A stretch of 64,000 nucleotides of DNA from Delphinus delphis (GCF_949987515.2 NC_082694.2:9355958-9419957), one strand, 5' to 3'; shown: positions 24,105 to 36,879, numbered from the stretch's first letter. Numbers and translations are program-made. Notes: generated by a model from the sequence alone, not told the origin.

Positions 24105-24455
24105 TTACCTGTGCCCTAACGTACCTTACACCATGAACTGCAAGATTTAATAGCAGCCTAAATGTCCGTCAGGGAAACAGTAAATTACGGTTCAGTCCTA
24201 TGGTGAGATACCATGCAGGCATTTGAGATGGAAATTACTGAGTTTATAACAACTTGACAAATGAAAACCTAAAACTCTAAGATCTACCAATATAAATACA
24301 CAGACGCGCACACACACTAAATGGAAGCGATTAGAAGAAAACGTATTAAGACGTTAACGTTGGTAGACGGGGTACCGTGATTTTCTCTTTTATCACCTGG
24401 ACCATGTTTCTCTAAACCCTTTACAATAAGTATGTAAAATTTTAATTACTGGAAA
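24105..24455 (+). mobile_element. Decayed L1 ORF2-end/3' UTR fragment
   Basis: The text (aatagcagcctaaatgtccg, then cagtaaattacggttcagtc, then gagataccatgcaggcattt) matches the stretch common near the ends of L1M elements. It is followed by an AT-rich remainder. Confidence 0.5.
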
Positions 24456-25180
24456 AAAACGAGCCCATGTGAGGTGGTTTAGGACCTCCCCTCCCACCTG
24501 GCTCCTGGGGAGGATTCCCTCCCCTCCATCCCTCCAGATTCAGCCAGAGGGGCTCTGCCTCAAATGTCTCACAGCCTCCCCCGTCTCTCATGGTGTGGGG
24601 GGGGGGGGGGGTGGGTGGGAATGCACAACTCCTCCACCCCCAAGTCACAGGAAAACTGTCACACCTCAGACCCCCAGATCTTGGAGCAGTGGCTGCGACC
24701 TGGCTAGCCCTGTACCACAGGTCCAGTGGACACGAAGCTCCCGGGGGCCTGACCGGCGGGGACTAAGCGGGAGCCAAGGACGGGCACACACAGGAGGGAG
24801 GTGGGCGTTCGGAAGGCTGGGATCTCCGGGAGGGGGCAGTTTCAGGAACGACCACGGGAGAGGAGGCTGAAGGCCGAGGGCTTGGTGACGCTACATGCCC
24901 TGCAGACACGGAGTGACAGGACGTCAAAGGCCGCTGCCCAGTCATCTCTGGAGACCGGGGTAACCCGGAGTGATGCCAGAGGGCAGTGACAGGAGGTAGA
25001 GCGGATGGCACGTCGTGGGTCAAGGAGGAAGGGACCCCCAAGCCCACCTCGGCTGAGAAACGTAGGCTGTGCAGAGGAAGGAATCCATCCATTGCGAGGC
25101 TGGCTCTCATGGGGGAACCAGCCACGCTGCAGTTACTGTGAGGAGACAAAGGGGCGTCTGCAAAGGAGCGGAGGTGGGAC
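24456..25180. other. Non-coding region with a poly-G tract
   Basis: The stretch is GC-rich with overlapping chance frames on both strands. The notable element is the run of 15 G, listed separately. Confidence 0.5.
24597..24611 (+). repeat. Poly-G tract (15 G)
   Basis: Fifteen G in a row are flanked by tggtgt and tgggtggg. The surrounding G-clusters make this a G-quadruplex-prone site. Confidence 0.9.
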
Positions 25181-25385
25181 AGCAAGTACTTCTTCTTTTT
25201 AAAAAAAATATTGATTTATTTATTTGGCTGCGCCGGGTCTTAGTTGCGACATGTGGGATCTTTTAGTTGCAGCATACGTGCGGGATCTAGTTCCCTGACC
25301 AGGGATCGAACCTGGGCCTCCTGCATTGGGAATGCGGAGTCTTACCTGCTGGACCACCAGGGAAGTCCCTAAGCAAGGGCTTCTT
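25181..25385 (-). mobile_element. CHR-type SINE, antisense, short
   Basis: From the A/T-rich tail at about 25195-25225 the sequence runs through ggctgcgccgggtcttagtt and ccctgaccagggatcgaacc to ggaccaccagggaagtccc, which is the reverse complement of the SINE head. The flanks agcaagtacttctt (25181-25194) and agcaagggcttctt (25372-25385) form a target-site duplication with two mismatches. Confidence 0.88.
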
Positions 25386-27877
25386 TACAAAAGGAAAGGC
25401 TCCAGGCACAGAGTGGAAAGGAAGAAAAGACTTCACGGACCGTCCATCTGTCGGACACATGTGTTCACCAGGCCTTGTCCGGCGGCACACCATCCCTAGG
25501 AGCGGAGCGGCCTACAGGAAGGTGAGAAAAGCCCAGAAAAGGGGGGCACAGAGAGCAGGTCCAGGCTGCTATCGTTAGGGCAGGGCTCGTGAGCAATGTT
25601 ACTGACAAGGTGTTTGGTGCGGAGACCATAGGCATGCTCTGGGGTAGAGAGAGCCTGCCCAGGTGAAGCCAGCTCTGCAGCAGGGGTAGACACAGACCAG
25701 CCTGTGCTCTGCACCGGGAACCAGGCTGGGTGCTGCCCACCCCGGCACACAGCCGCAGGGCAGGCAAAAGGATGAGAGAGGGAAGGGAGCATAATACACA
25801 GGCCCCAGCCCCACGCAGGCCCCACCCTGAACTTGACCGAATTCCCGTACCACCTGCGGCGGCAGGTAGCAACAAGCCTCATTACAAGCAACAGCTGTTT
25901 CTGACCATAAGCGTCATAAGACAAACTGAGAAATAACTTGCTTCCCATCTCCCGGCACAAAAATATGTAAAGACTGGGTCACAAAATACAAAGAGCTGAG
26001 CGGATGGAAATAATAAAATGCAAACTGAAGCTGATGGTAACCTCAGGGTGAAGGTATGTAGTTTCAACTATACTGGAAATGAAAATGTCTTAAGCTGAGT
26101 GGAAATCCACCGTTATCAGTCTTCCTATGCTTTTTCAAATAAAGTAGCACCTACTAAATCGTTTTATCACAATAAAACATAATAAAGAATATCAAAAACC
26201 ACTATCTGCATTCTAGTTTGACTTATCTTTTTATCTTTCTTTTCGAAAAAGCAACGTAAGCAAAATAAAAATCTTTTCTACAGCTTAGAGATCATAGGCC
26301 ACATGTTTCTTTTAAATGGGAGGGTGTGCGCCTGTCATTTTTGATCACATCCCTGGATGTCGCCCACACCTGCCCACTGTCAGCACTGACTAGCTGCTTG
26401 CTGGCATGCAGCCCCCATGAGAAGCCCACTGAGGAGACATCCCCATTCAGGCAGGATGACGAGCGGGGGGAGGGGGGAGGGGGCAGGACCTCACAGCTGC
26501 CCACATCCTGCCCCTTGCTCCCTTCCAGGAGAGCCGGTCACACCTATCTAGAGGGGTCCACCTCTCATGTTTGCCCCCCACCAGCCCGCCCTCCTTGTAG
26601 GGCCCTCACCCCCTGGACCAGGTGTGACTGACTCTTGCCATCCATCAAGTCCCTCCCGTGACTTAACGCTAATGAGGTAAACCACACCTGTCCAGGATGG
26701 TCAGTGGAACCATTTAACCTGCGGCCCCGGGGGGATTTTACCCAGCCCTCCAAAGGCTTAGCCCCAAAACGTGCTAACGTAGTCGTTGCAGGTGTAAAGG
26801 CAGAGAGGAAAGGGACCAGAACACAGGCTCCCTCACATCACCTGCTGTGCCACTTCCTTTAACGCTGCTTCAGCTTGTTTAAACTTTGCAAGTTTTTAAA
26901 GTTTAGAGCATTTAAACACCACGTTGAGCTATTAATCCAGGGAAGGACATCACAGCCTAACTCCACTGTGGCAGACTCCTAATAAAGGGAAAAGGAAAAG
27001 CAAGAAGTACTGATGACGAGACCTCTCACCAAAAAACAAAGCACCCAGCCCAGAGGAGGCGGAGGTGGGCAGGGTGCCCCCTTGGGACCAGCCACCAGAT
27101 GCTCAGGCCCAGCAAGCAGCACACCTGCGGGCTGAGGCCGCTTCCCTCACCTTCCTGGGACTCTACAAGGCACGGTCCGCTGGGGGAAGAGTCAAATGCT
27201 TAGAATCACCCCCATACACCAGCCTGCTTGCTGACACTGGATCACCTGGAGATACAGCAGAGCCTCCGTAAGTCTGCTCTGGAGGCTCAGGGTAATGAGA
27301 TCGCTTCACACAGAGGACGGCGGCACTACCTCACATGGGAATGGTGTCACTGAATCCTTATACCCAAACCCACGTGAGTCGGGTACAACACAGGCCAACA
27401 TTCAGCCAAACGCAGCTCCATGAAGAAACCAACACCGTCGCCAGGCCACTGGGTTATCCAGTAGCCACTGGCGATCAGAAGAGACGACTGCAAACAAACA
27501 GGTTCTGGCTGACAAGTGGCCGAGCTGGCTCTGATACACAAAACGCTTTGAGGCTCTGGGGAAAGGCATGCAGTTTCCCTCCCTCCTGAACACGTCAGGG
27601 GAAGACATCTTCCCCACAACTCAGAGGGTCCCACCAGGTGCTCAGAGGCCCCTCCAACCCCTGCTGTTCACGACCCCTGACCTCTCCGCGGGGCGAGGGC
27701 TCACACTGAGCGACACCGAGCAACACCCACAACCTCGCAATGGAAGCACCAGATGCAGGAAAACTCCACTGGCTAAACTCTGTTCTGGGAGGAGCCCCAC
27801 CTCCAAAGAGTTCTGAAGTTGAAAGGTGACGATCAGACTAGCTAGCAGCAGGCCAGTGGGACCCAGCTAGCCCTAGG
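25386..27877. other. Non-coding region, nothing recognised
   Basis: The sequence is GC-rich at 25400-25870 and AT-rich at 25900-26290 and 26850-27000. The frames near 25465-25960 on the minus strand overlap in three phases and lack similarity to known proteins. No repeat is confidently named. Confidence 0.45.
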
Positions 27878-27995
27878 TCAATGCCCAGGCTCTCCCTTCC
27901 TCTCTCTCTGGGCCTCAGTTTCCTCATCTGCAGCGGGTTGATTAGGGAGCCTCATCAGGTGGCTGGGGAGTCACAAACTGCTCCTTAGAGACACC
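27878..27995 (+). mobile_element. MIR SINE fragment
   Basis: Plus-orientation MIR core: gggcctcagtttcctcatct at 27910-27929, followed by gcagcgggttgattagg and a decayed right part. Confidence 0.7.
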
Positions 27996-29603
27996 TGGCA
28001 CCATGCCCAGCACATGAGCCCACCTCTGGGGGTGAGACAGCGAGAGAGCCGAGACCCCTCCGAGGGGCTCCACCTGGTGCCCTGCAAACACGGGGAGGAG
28101 GGTTTTCTGCTGGGGCAGAGCCTGAGTGGCTCGGCGAGGGGCTGCCCCTCAGCCAGAGGGCAGCAGGGCGGGCAGGGGCTAGGAGGGCAGCTCTTCAGCA
28201 AGACCCCCTGGGGGCAGCACCCCAGCCCCACCGGGCAGTCTGGGGGCAATTCCTCAGGCCCGCACACTGGGGCCTGGGGGCAGTTTCAGATCCAGATCCA
28301 GCCCGAAGAAGACCCTGAGGAAGGGGCCCAGCCCAGGGTCAGGCTGAAGCGCTCCAAAGACCATCTCATGGGAGAAGCTCAAGCCAGGCGGCCAACAAGA
28401 AACCCAGGAGGCTGGGCTGGGCGGACGGGAGAACGAGTCTGTCATCCTTTGTCCAAATCCCATTTGCAACGGTTACTCGTTTCAGAGAAGCTGGTGCTTG
28501 ATGACGTTTTATGTATCAGACAAGGTAAACCAGCGGGGACCTCCTCATCCTCACACGCTCTGTCCACGTGGCGTCCCGCCATCAGCCATACTGCCTGGTC
28601 CCAGACACAGTGGGTGACAGGCCTCCTGGAACCCCTGAGAAGATCCTAGTTCATAAACAGCAGGGTCATGGCTCTGGTCCCAGTGGTTGGGACAAGCTGG
28701 TTGAGACCAGGGACGAACCAGCTGAGATGCCACCAATCAGACCATTCATTGATCTCTGAGGCTCCGTAAACTAGATCTGGCGTGTAATTCTTACAGCGAA
28801 ACAGCAGGGCTCCTGGATTTTGACACCTTGCTCAACTCACTGTGGTGGCGTAGTCTTGGGGGGGTCACACGAGGCACACGCACGAGCTCCTGGCAAGAGC
28901 ACGGCAGACTCTGTCTCCCCACCCCCATCAGAGCCACTGCCAACTAGAGCGGGCACAAGAAGCCCTCCCCGCACTCCTGGAACTGGAGCTGCTATCAATT
29001 AGCACCACAAGAAGTAGCCCAGTTTAAAGAAGGTGATAAAAATAAGCTAATACCTTGAGTGGGGGGTGGAACAGGACCAAGGGCTCCAGGACGGCGTGAA
29101 GTACGGTCCACGGACAGGCAGCATCAGCGTCCTCTGGAAGCTTGTAGGAAGCGCCCCACCTATTAAAGCTCCCTGAGGGCGGAGCCTGCAACAGGCCTGC
29201 CAGGTGATTCGCAGGCACTGAAGTTGTTGCAGAAGCTGCCTCTAGTCTGCTATCTTAGAAAGAGGCCCTAAGCTTTGCACAGCTGTTTCCAATTAAGTCC
29301 TAATGCTCTACGAAAAATCAGACCTCCCTCCCTCTTTATCGAAGAGGCCTCCCTCTTCAAAAAACTGCAAATCAGCTCTGCAGCAAAAAGACAGGATGTG
29401 GGCTGTGTCCACGTTCAGTGACAGCAGGACTGAACGCAGAGGGAGTCAGGCAGAGTGGAACAGTCAGCCGCGTCCCCCTCAGCAGTCCCTGCCAGCCTCC
29501 CAGTTCACCCTCCCCTACGGGACCCCGCACCCTCTTCACAGCCACTGGTGACCATCAGAAAGGCCAAAAGAGAGGTTACCGCATCTGGTGCAAGGGTGTG
29601 CGT

Positions 29604-29629
29604 GTGGGGTGTGTGTGTGCGTGGTGTGG

Positions 29630-29672
<43 letters not shown>

Positions 29673-29698
29673 CACGCATGCGGTGTGGGGTGTGTGTA
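29604..29698 (+). repeat. (GT)n/(GC)n compound microsatellite
   Basis: Interrupted GT units from 29604 lead into a strictly alternating purine-pyrimidine tract of 51 bp at 29632-29682. This is GT repeats, then gcgcgcg, then tgcacgcatgcg. It is followed by a last GT run. Long alternating tracts with GC are classical Z-DNA formers. Confidence 0.92.
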
Positions 29699-29775
29699 CA
29701 TGCAACACTTGACAGCTGCCCACAGTTCACCCAGAATGGGGCTGGGGTCCGCCCGTCCCCGTGTGGACTCTCACT

Positions 29776-29799
29776 ACAGCCCAGCCCAGCCCAGCCCAG
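29776..29799 (+). repeat. (CCCAG)n short tandem repeat
   Basis: Four to five consecutive cccag units are seen. Confidence 0.85.
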
Positions 29800-30265
29800 G
29801 GAAACCACTCAGCAGCTGGCCTGCAAGGGAGGCCCTCAGTTGTCTAGACCCCAGACCCCCTCAGGCTCTTGGGCAAATGACCTTGTCCTTGGGTCAGCGG
29901 ACAAAGAACAGACATTGTCAAAGGCCTCCTGACCTGGAGCAGTCCCGGGTCGCGGGCGGGAGGCCTTCACCAGCTGGGTCTGTGGGTTGGCACCCGCCTG
30001 GGGCTGTCCTCTCGGGTGGGAGGGAGGACACTATGACACTGTGACTTAAACACGGTGTGCATGACACAGAAAAAGGAAACACCCGCAAGTTAAAAAGTAC
30101 AGCCTATTTTAGCTTTAAACACACATTCCTCTCACCGACAGCAACGTCCAAAACAGCACATCCTATTTTAGGAAGTTATCAAAGGCAGCTCCTAAATGGG
30201 CCACAAAATAGACCCACAGGACTAACAGAGGGTTACAGGAGCTGCAGGGCGTGGAGATGCCGCTT

Positions 30266-30425
30266 AACCACCTCCTACCGCAGCCCCAGTTCGAGGACCA
30301 AGAGACTGAGGCCCAAGAGCTAACACGGCCGCCTGAGTCTTCCTGACTCGGGCTCTACCCTCTACTTCCAATCCTCCTGCGCAGCCCCCAGCCACTGTGA
30401 GGCCCGGCCTCCAAGTCACGGGGCC
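30266..30425 (-). mobile_element. MIR SINE, antisense
   Basis: The strings cagttcgaggaccaagagac, tgaggcccaagagctaac and tcttcctgactcgggctcta follow the MIR reverse complement in order. Confidence 0.6.
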
Positions 30426-30960
30426 TCCAGCTGTGGTCTCGGCAGGACGGGCAGTGGGTGGGGAGAGGTGGGCACGGGGGAGAAAGCCCCCACCCGGCAG
30501 ACGCCGAAGCTTTGGGCTGAAAGGACGGTCCCTAAGGAGGGACCGGTGCTGCCACGGCCTTACTCTCTCACAGAGGGAGGGCAGTTCCCACAAGACGCCA
30601 GCGATGTCCTGGAGGTCCCGGCCAGGCAGAGCCCACTGAATGGAGGATGTGGTGAATCCTCGCTCGTGGGGCTGTGCTCTGGGAACGCCGGGTTCCAGCA
30701 CCGCGGACAGAGAAAGGCCACAGCAAAAGTGCCCCTAGAATTTGGAAACAGGGCCTGGAGCAGTCACTCACTGAGAACTGGGACACTGCGGGGCCCCAGC
30801 TTCCCCAGTCCAGGCAGGATGACCAGGACGTGCCACCGCACCCGCTCGGGACAGAGGTCAAGGTGGCGTGGGTGCGGGTGTCAGGTGCAACTGCACAGCC
30901 TGCACCCTGTCCCGGGAAGGGGTCCTGCCTCGTGGTCAGGGGCAGAGCCCGGGGCCAGGC
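30426..30960. other. Non-coding GC-rich spacer
   Basis: Chance frames occur in all phases, and I recognise nothing. Confidence 0.5.
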
Positions 30961-31145
30961 CACCTGTGCTCGAGTCCTGGCTCTGCCTCTCAGAGGGCTA
31001 CGCACAGCCAGGGGGAACTCATTTCACCTTCTGCTCCTCCGTTTCCCCTGACGTGGGCGTAACCAGCAACCTCCTCCTCGGGCTGTTGCAAGGGCTAGAT
31101 GATGCCAGCCCCATGAACTGTCCCCAGCAAACGTTACCAAGCCCG
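30961..31145 (+). mobile_element. MIR SINE
   Basis: This is one of the more complete MIR copies. It reads gagtcctggctctgcctctc, then ctcatttcaccttctgctcc, tccgtttcccctgacgtggg, and gggctgttgcaagggctaga, the last being the right part of MIR. Confidence 0.72.
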
Positions 31146-31332
31146 GCTAACAAGCCCAGCTGACGCCCCCAAGGCCCGGGATCTCCTCTATCCCTTCGGA
31201 AACAAGGTCCTGGAAGCACTCAGGCCAAGCCACTGGATCCAGGACAGCAGGGAAGGTGCTCTAAGTACCAGAGAACACGGGAAGTTTACAGCAGGAAATG
31301 AGGCCTTGATAAATCTATTCAAAGTCCCCATT

Positions 31333-31665
31333 AAAAACCTGGCCAGGGACTTCCCTGGTGGCGCAGTGGTTAAGAATCCGCCTGCCAATGCAGGGGACAC
31401 GGGTTCGAGCCCAGGTCCGGGAAGATCCCACATGCCGTGGAGCAACAAAGCCCGTGCACACCGAGCCCGAGTGCCGCCCGCGCGCCTAGAGCCCATGCTC
31501 CGCGACGAGAAGCCACCGCAATGAGAAGCCCGCGCACCGCAACGAAGAGTAGCCCCCACTCGCCGCAACTAGAGAAAGCCCGCGTGCAGCAAGCAACAAA
31601 GACCCAACGCAGCCAAAAATAAATTAATTAAAAAAAAAAAAAAAAAAAAAAAAAACCTGGCCAGG
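31333..31665 (+). mobile_element. Full-length CHR-type SINE (long form) with 15-bp TSD
   Basis: The head gggacttccctggtggcgca lies at 31347, the box-B-like ggttcgagccc at 31402, and the long body ends tagagaaagcccgcgtgcag, then acccaacgcagccaaaaata and an A-run of about 26. The 15-bp target site aaaaacctggccagg is exactly repeated at 31333-31347 and 31651-31665. The perfect TSD and long A-tail point to a fairly recent insertion. Confidence 0.95.
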
Positions 31666-33044
31666 AAAAGAATGGGCCAGAGAAGCCCTATGAGAATCTG
31701 TGGACAGCAGGAAGGGAGGGAAGGCGATAGTGACCATGCCCGGGTGATGGTGCACCAGGGAAATGACCTTGGTAACCGGGAACTCGGGGGTGGGCCCCCT
31801 CCCCTCTGAAGAGCCGGAGGCCTCGGGGAGCCCCACCCTCTGCAGAGCTCCCGCTTCAGCCTTTCCTCCCCACACACGTACTCAGAGCAGGGCAACAGTG
31901 CCACGGTGAGGGCCACCCTGACTCTGGGGCTGGGGACTGGACACCTGTGGGGAGGGGAGGGAAGAGAAGGGGAGGCTTATCCCCAGAGCACAGGATCCAG
32001 CCCAGCCGGAGAGGGTCCCTGCTCTGGCGAGGCCCGGGGTGCAGGCAAGCATGGCCGTCTCCACTCAGTGCGGAGCCGTGCAGACCGACTGCGAGTCCAG
32101 TCAGGAGCAGGTCACACAGTGCTTAGAGCTCAGTGAGTCAGCACCAGCACGTGCGTCCATCCCCGCAAGACCCGACCTGAAGCCCAGGTGCTCTCTATCT
32201 AACCTAGCTCTGAACAAGCACCAACTCAAGCTCCAGGACCTATCGACACTCTTAAAGAAGTTTCTACGCCATGAATCCTCATTATCCTGTGCGCCCATTC
32301 TAATTAACGTCTCTGAAAAGTTTTGTGATTAAAAATATTTCAAGTGGCAAGTCTGACTCATTATATTAAAGAGAGAAACATGGGCAAAGTCTCTTGCAAA
32401 GAAGGCTGGTTACCACAACGCTATTTGGAGTTGATTTTAGTAAGATTCTGCCTTCAAATCCTGACCACCTGGGGGTGGATTAAACATTTGTGGATTAGCC
32501 TTGGTGTAAACAATGAAAAGACAGTGCACTTGGGGGGGAAAAAAAAAAGTTTTAAGTGCACTCCGCACTGTTATCCGGAATTACTGGCAACCAAGGGGGA
32601 CACACAGGGCCCCCTACAGAGGCCCGTCCTTCCCCACCACGGGGAGCGCTGCTCCCCGGCCCCCCACCTTGGGGAGGGAAAGTTGGGGGGGGAGGGAGTG
32701 CACTGCAGAGCTCCTGCCCCACGCGGCCTGGTCCGCCACAGCTGAGCACAGGCTATCGTGGCCATTTTCAGTCGTACCGTATAATATTGAGGCTGAGAGT
32801 ATAAAAACAATATATCTGTAAAAGTTCAACACGCAATTTTAAGCAGATGAAACTCATTTTGTACTCAGTTTTGACTCCTTCGGTGGTATCGGTGATTTTG
32901 CTTTGTCCAAGGCCTAGCCCCGCTCTCCTATCTCATCTGTCATCCCGGATGAACAAGAGTTGAGTTTCAATAGTCGGGAGAGAGAGATGACTTTGGTACT
33001 TGAACCATGGGGTTTTAGTGGGCTCTCTGTAACCTGGAAATCTG
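31666..33044. other. Non-coding region, nothing recognised
   Basis: GC-rich sequence to 32150 gives way to AT-rich sequence at 32260-32560 and 32760-32880. A C-rich/G-rich patch lies at 32640-32700. There is no repeat name or exon I can support. Confidence 0.45.
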
Positions 33045-33530
33045 ATGGGCTAAATAACTCCCTGGCTTAAATCCCTTCCTTGGCTTTCTCAGCACAAACA
33101 GGATACAGTCCAAGGTCCTTTACCCCGGGGTGGGGGGCCTGCTAGCCCACCTACCTTCCCCAAGCGAGCTGAGGACCACACCTGCAGGCTGTTTCTTTAA
33201 GGCTCTCAAATATGCACCCTCCACACCTTTGCTCGGGCTGTCGGTCCCCTGATGCCCTGATTCTTGTCCTGCAGGCAATTCGTACTCACGCTTCAGGACC
33301 ATATTTAAATAGCAATTCCTCTGTGAAGGTTCTCCTGGCCAGAAATAAACACCCTCTGCTCTTTATGACACAGTCCTCTTGAAACCACAAAGAAAAAAAC
33401 TTTAATACACTGTAGATCCCTGTCTCCCCTGAGCTCCTTAAGGGACTGAGTCATTTTCATCTTTAACGAGCACAAAGCTGACCCGTTGAAGGAGCCCCGA
33501 ACAGCTTTTCTTAAATGATTAAATGACAGA
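33045..33530 (+). mobile_element. L2 LINE 3' end
   Basis: The order of phrases matches L2 in sense orientation. It runs from aggatacagtccaaggtcct through acacctttgctcgggctgtc, cgtactcacgcttcaggacc, cctctgtgaaggttctcctg, ctgagctccttaagggactg and aaatgattaaatgac. About 480 bp are recognisable. Confidence 0.75.
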
Positions 33531-36500
33531 AAAACTCACATTTTGCATCCCCAGTGCCCCAAGATAAACTCAGTACGTAAGAAAAATTATTTGGAAATGT
33601 TTTTTATCAGTGAAACAGATTGCTTAAAAAAATGACTATAAAATAATGAAACTGATTTTCCTGCACTTCACTTAGGCGGATACTGATGGCACAATGTGAA
33701 GAGGGGCTGCAAACTGTTGGGGTGACTGCAGCCCGGCTGGGTGTGCAGCCTCCCGGGGCCCTGCAGTATACAAAGGGGCCAGGCCTGGGGTCAGGGGCCT
33801 GGTTTAGTCTTGGCTGTCACTCACCAGCTAGGAGAGCCTGGGTTGGCCACTGATCCGCCCTGGCCTTCAACATGATGTCTGTGGAGTGCAGGGCCAGGCA
33901 GTAGCAGTCACAGCTCCCTGCACCCAGGGCTCTTCAGAGGCACTTCGATCTCTGCGGTATTTCCACGTTATAAAGAACACAGAGCTGCACACCTCCAACT
34001 CCAGCTCCTTTGGAGGACACCCTTTTGTGTGGGCGACCTGCTTAAAAGTACGCAACCTGCCACAGACCTCAGGCAGCACCTAGAAGGCTGGGAGGCAGCC
34101 CTCCCCGCTGCTCCGTGGACACCTAGCAACAGGCTGATCTTGAGTGCAGCCAGGTGATACCAGATTCTACTAACACGAAGAGGGAAGTACTAGGAGGCTG
34201 AAATGAAAACCACAAGTGATTTCATAACCCCGTGTACACGGCTTTCCAAACAAGCCTTGGTAAACAAATGCACACTTCAGAAACATACATCTAGATGGGA
34301 CAGACAGTGCCACCGGGGCCATGCGCAGAAACGCCAGGCCTCCAGGGCGGGGAGCAGAAAGACCAGAGAGGAGCCATGATTTTCCCTCCATACTCCTGTG
34401 ACGTTTGAATGAGGCCACAGGTTAAGTACTGCCCTCACAGTGTGTAACTGTGTAAAGTATATAACAATCTCAAGAATCAGGGCTCTGGGTGCCACCACCT
34501 GTGTGATGCCCGCGTCCCTGACCTTTCTACTCTGCACAAGCTTCGAGGGACCTGTCGGGAGGTGCTGGGTTCAAGCCCAGCCAGTACCTGGCACCCTCCT
34601 CCCTCACCAGGGACCCCACCTGGGGCTCGTGCTCACCACCACCAAGGCCCCCCAGCTCTCCGCCTGTGGAGCCAATGCTGCTGGCCCAGGAGGGGCAGAA
34701 ATAAGCCTGGCTGGAGGAGAGAAAGAGAAAATGGACTCACACAGGAGATGGAGAAAGGGGCCTTGCTGGAGCTGCCCACAGCCCAGTCGATACTCTCGGT
34801 TCCCACACACTCCTTACAGGGCAGGGAAAGAGGAACAAGCCCAGCTGGTCCTCAGATACCAGCTCAGCACCAAGGCCACAGTCAGCGGGAGCCCCCCCTC
34901 TCCCACCCCAGGGCTTCCAGAGCCATCCAGGAGATGGCTCCTGCCTCAATCACCCAACCCCGGGCCAGACCCTCGGTCACAGCCTGCCCGCATGGGGTGA
35001 ACCCCAGACCTATAACCTGCTCTCCACGGTAGTCACACTGCGGGTGCCCGGGCGCTTCTGGAGGCCGGGGGCAGATCCATGAACAGGGGCAACATCTTGG
35101 GGAGCTTCCACATTTACGGGATACTTTTTCAAAAAGTTTGCGGGCCACTGGGCTAAAGCATTTCAAGGCTACACAGTCCACTTAGCAAACAAACACCTAG
35201 CTCTGTCCCTGGTCCCTGAAAGCTCAACCTGTGGCTTTTAGCCTGGGAGAAGCCACAGCACGGGAGGGCTTATGTGCAAAAGAACCTCGCCTTCCTCCAG
35301 TTTTAACTTCTCAGATGGCCTAACAGAAAGATTCCACACATGACAAGACACCATAGACATCTCAAATGTAAGTTAAAAAAAACACACTCCCACCTATTAT
35401 ATAATTCCACATTTTCCCCTGATAGCTTAGCGAGATTGCCAAGTTTAAAGGAAAAAAAGGCTTTTCGGACTCAATTATTTTATCCCCACAGGGTCATCCG
35501 TTCTTTTCTCCTACACGTAGTGACTGTAGAATAACGAAGCAGTGTTTTCACAGGACTGGGGTCAGGCATCGTGCCTGCTGGCCGTCCAGGAGAAGCTACA
35601 GACACACAAGTGAGCACACTCGTGAACACTTGTGAGCACATGTGTAACACCCACGGCCAAAACTGTTCTGAAGTGACCTCAAATCAAAAGTTTGCCCAAA
35701 TCATCCTGGTCTCTGAGACCACAGAGGGAGTGGATTGTCACAAAAATGAAACCCACACTGAAACCTATTCAAAGGCGGCCCATGAAGGTTCCTCTGGAAA
35801 CGTCTCCCGGCTCCTCCCGCAGCACAGCCCTGATCCATGCCTGACCAGAGGCAACACCACGGGTGCAGGGGTGAGGCTCTGGGTTCCGGTTCCAACCGTG
35901 CCTCCAGATGGAGGGAAGGGAAAGGCCATCCACTCAGGGACACAGACTCACCAGGCGTGCCCTCCGCCCCCTTACCGCTCGGAACCAGTGGCTAGTGAGC
36001 CGCACTGCTCCCCTCCTTGCTGTGGGAGGGGCCTGGGGGGGAGGGCGGTGAGGAGGCCAGTAGGCACCCGGGGTGGGGCACACCTGTGCCTGGCCAGCCC
36101 GCACAGGCCAGCTCTCCATGCCTGTAACACCCAGCCTGGAGCCGGGCTCCTTAAAATCCAGGGACGCGACAAAGGGAAAAGCAGTCCTCTGAAATCTCAA
36201 GTGAAAAGTAAAGAGAAAAGAGGAAAGAAAACAAGTTGAGGAAATCTTTGTGGAAGCCACAAATCCTTTGTGCAGCAGTTAGTCTGATACTGACCCTGCC
36301 AGATGGGTTAGCACCTCACAGCCTCAGCCTACATGTTACCCCTTTACATGTCTAAGAGGAACAGGACTGTAATCAACAACGTCATTGAGAAGGCTTTGTG
36401 GCTATAAATCCTGAGCGCTTAATGAAATATAAAGTAGCCCTCGCTCTCAAGAAGACAGCAGGGCTTCCCCGTAGCTGTCCCCCACCCCCTCCATCACCAC

Positions 36501-36879
36501 ACCAGGCACTTGGCGGTGGGGTGCACCCACTCACAGGACGCCTGCTGCCAACGTGGCCACGCCCCGGAAACGCCAGCCTGGGCGGAGGGCCTCGTGCAGA
36601 GCCCCTACTGCGCCAACATCACGGTCCTAAGGCGCCCAGGGAGACTGCCCAGGCCACCGGGGCAGAGCCTGCTGGGCAAAGTGGGGGAGGGGTGGAGACC
36701 CAATTTTACATACAGCCGTCAGGATGGGCCTTACCAAGAAGGGGACATTTGAGCCCAAAGATGCTATGAGAGAAAGTACGCCATGGAGATGTCTGAGGGA
36801 AGAGGCAGAAGGGCAGGCCAGGGCCGTCAGCCTGAGGCTGGCGCAGGGACAAGAGGAGGAGAAGGGGGATGCGACGTGC
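33531..36879. other. Non-coding region, nothing recognised
   Basis: The sequence alternates between AT-rich (33540-33660, 35340-35520) and GC-rich. The 222-codon plus frame at 35571-36239 has no family resemblance. A short hAT-like tail (aaaagtttgcgggccactgg at about 35133) is too small to call. Confidence 0.45.

Larger units (their letters stand above)
27996..30265. other. Non-coding region with microsatellites
   Basis: The GC-rich frame of 211 codons from 28014 resembles no family and has no exon context, so I read it as chance. A possible MIR fragment lies at 28795-28865. The compound GT/GC repeat and a pentamer run (cccag units at 29780-29799) are the visible structures. Confidence 0.5.

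Noticed and set aside
28014..28649. 211-codon plus-strand open frame
   Set aside because: The composition is that of GC-rich non-coding DNA, overlapping frames exist on the other strand, and no domain or splice context is visible.
29505..29932. Cysteine/valine and threonine/histidine repeat 'proteins' over the GT microsatellite
   Set aside because: They are direct translations of the dinucleotide repeat, not genes.
35571..36239. 222-codon plus-strand open frame
   Set aside because: No family resemblance and no splice or promoter signals. Competing frames lie on the minus strand.
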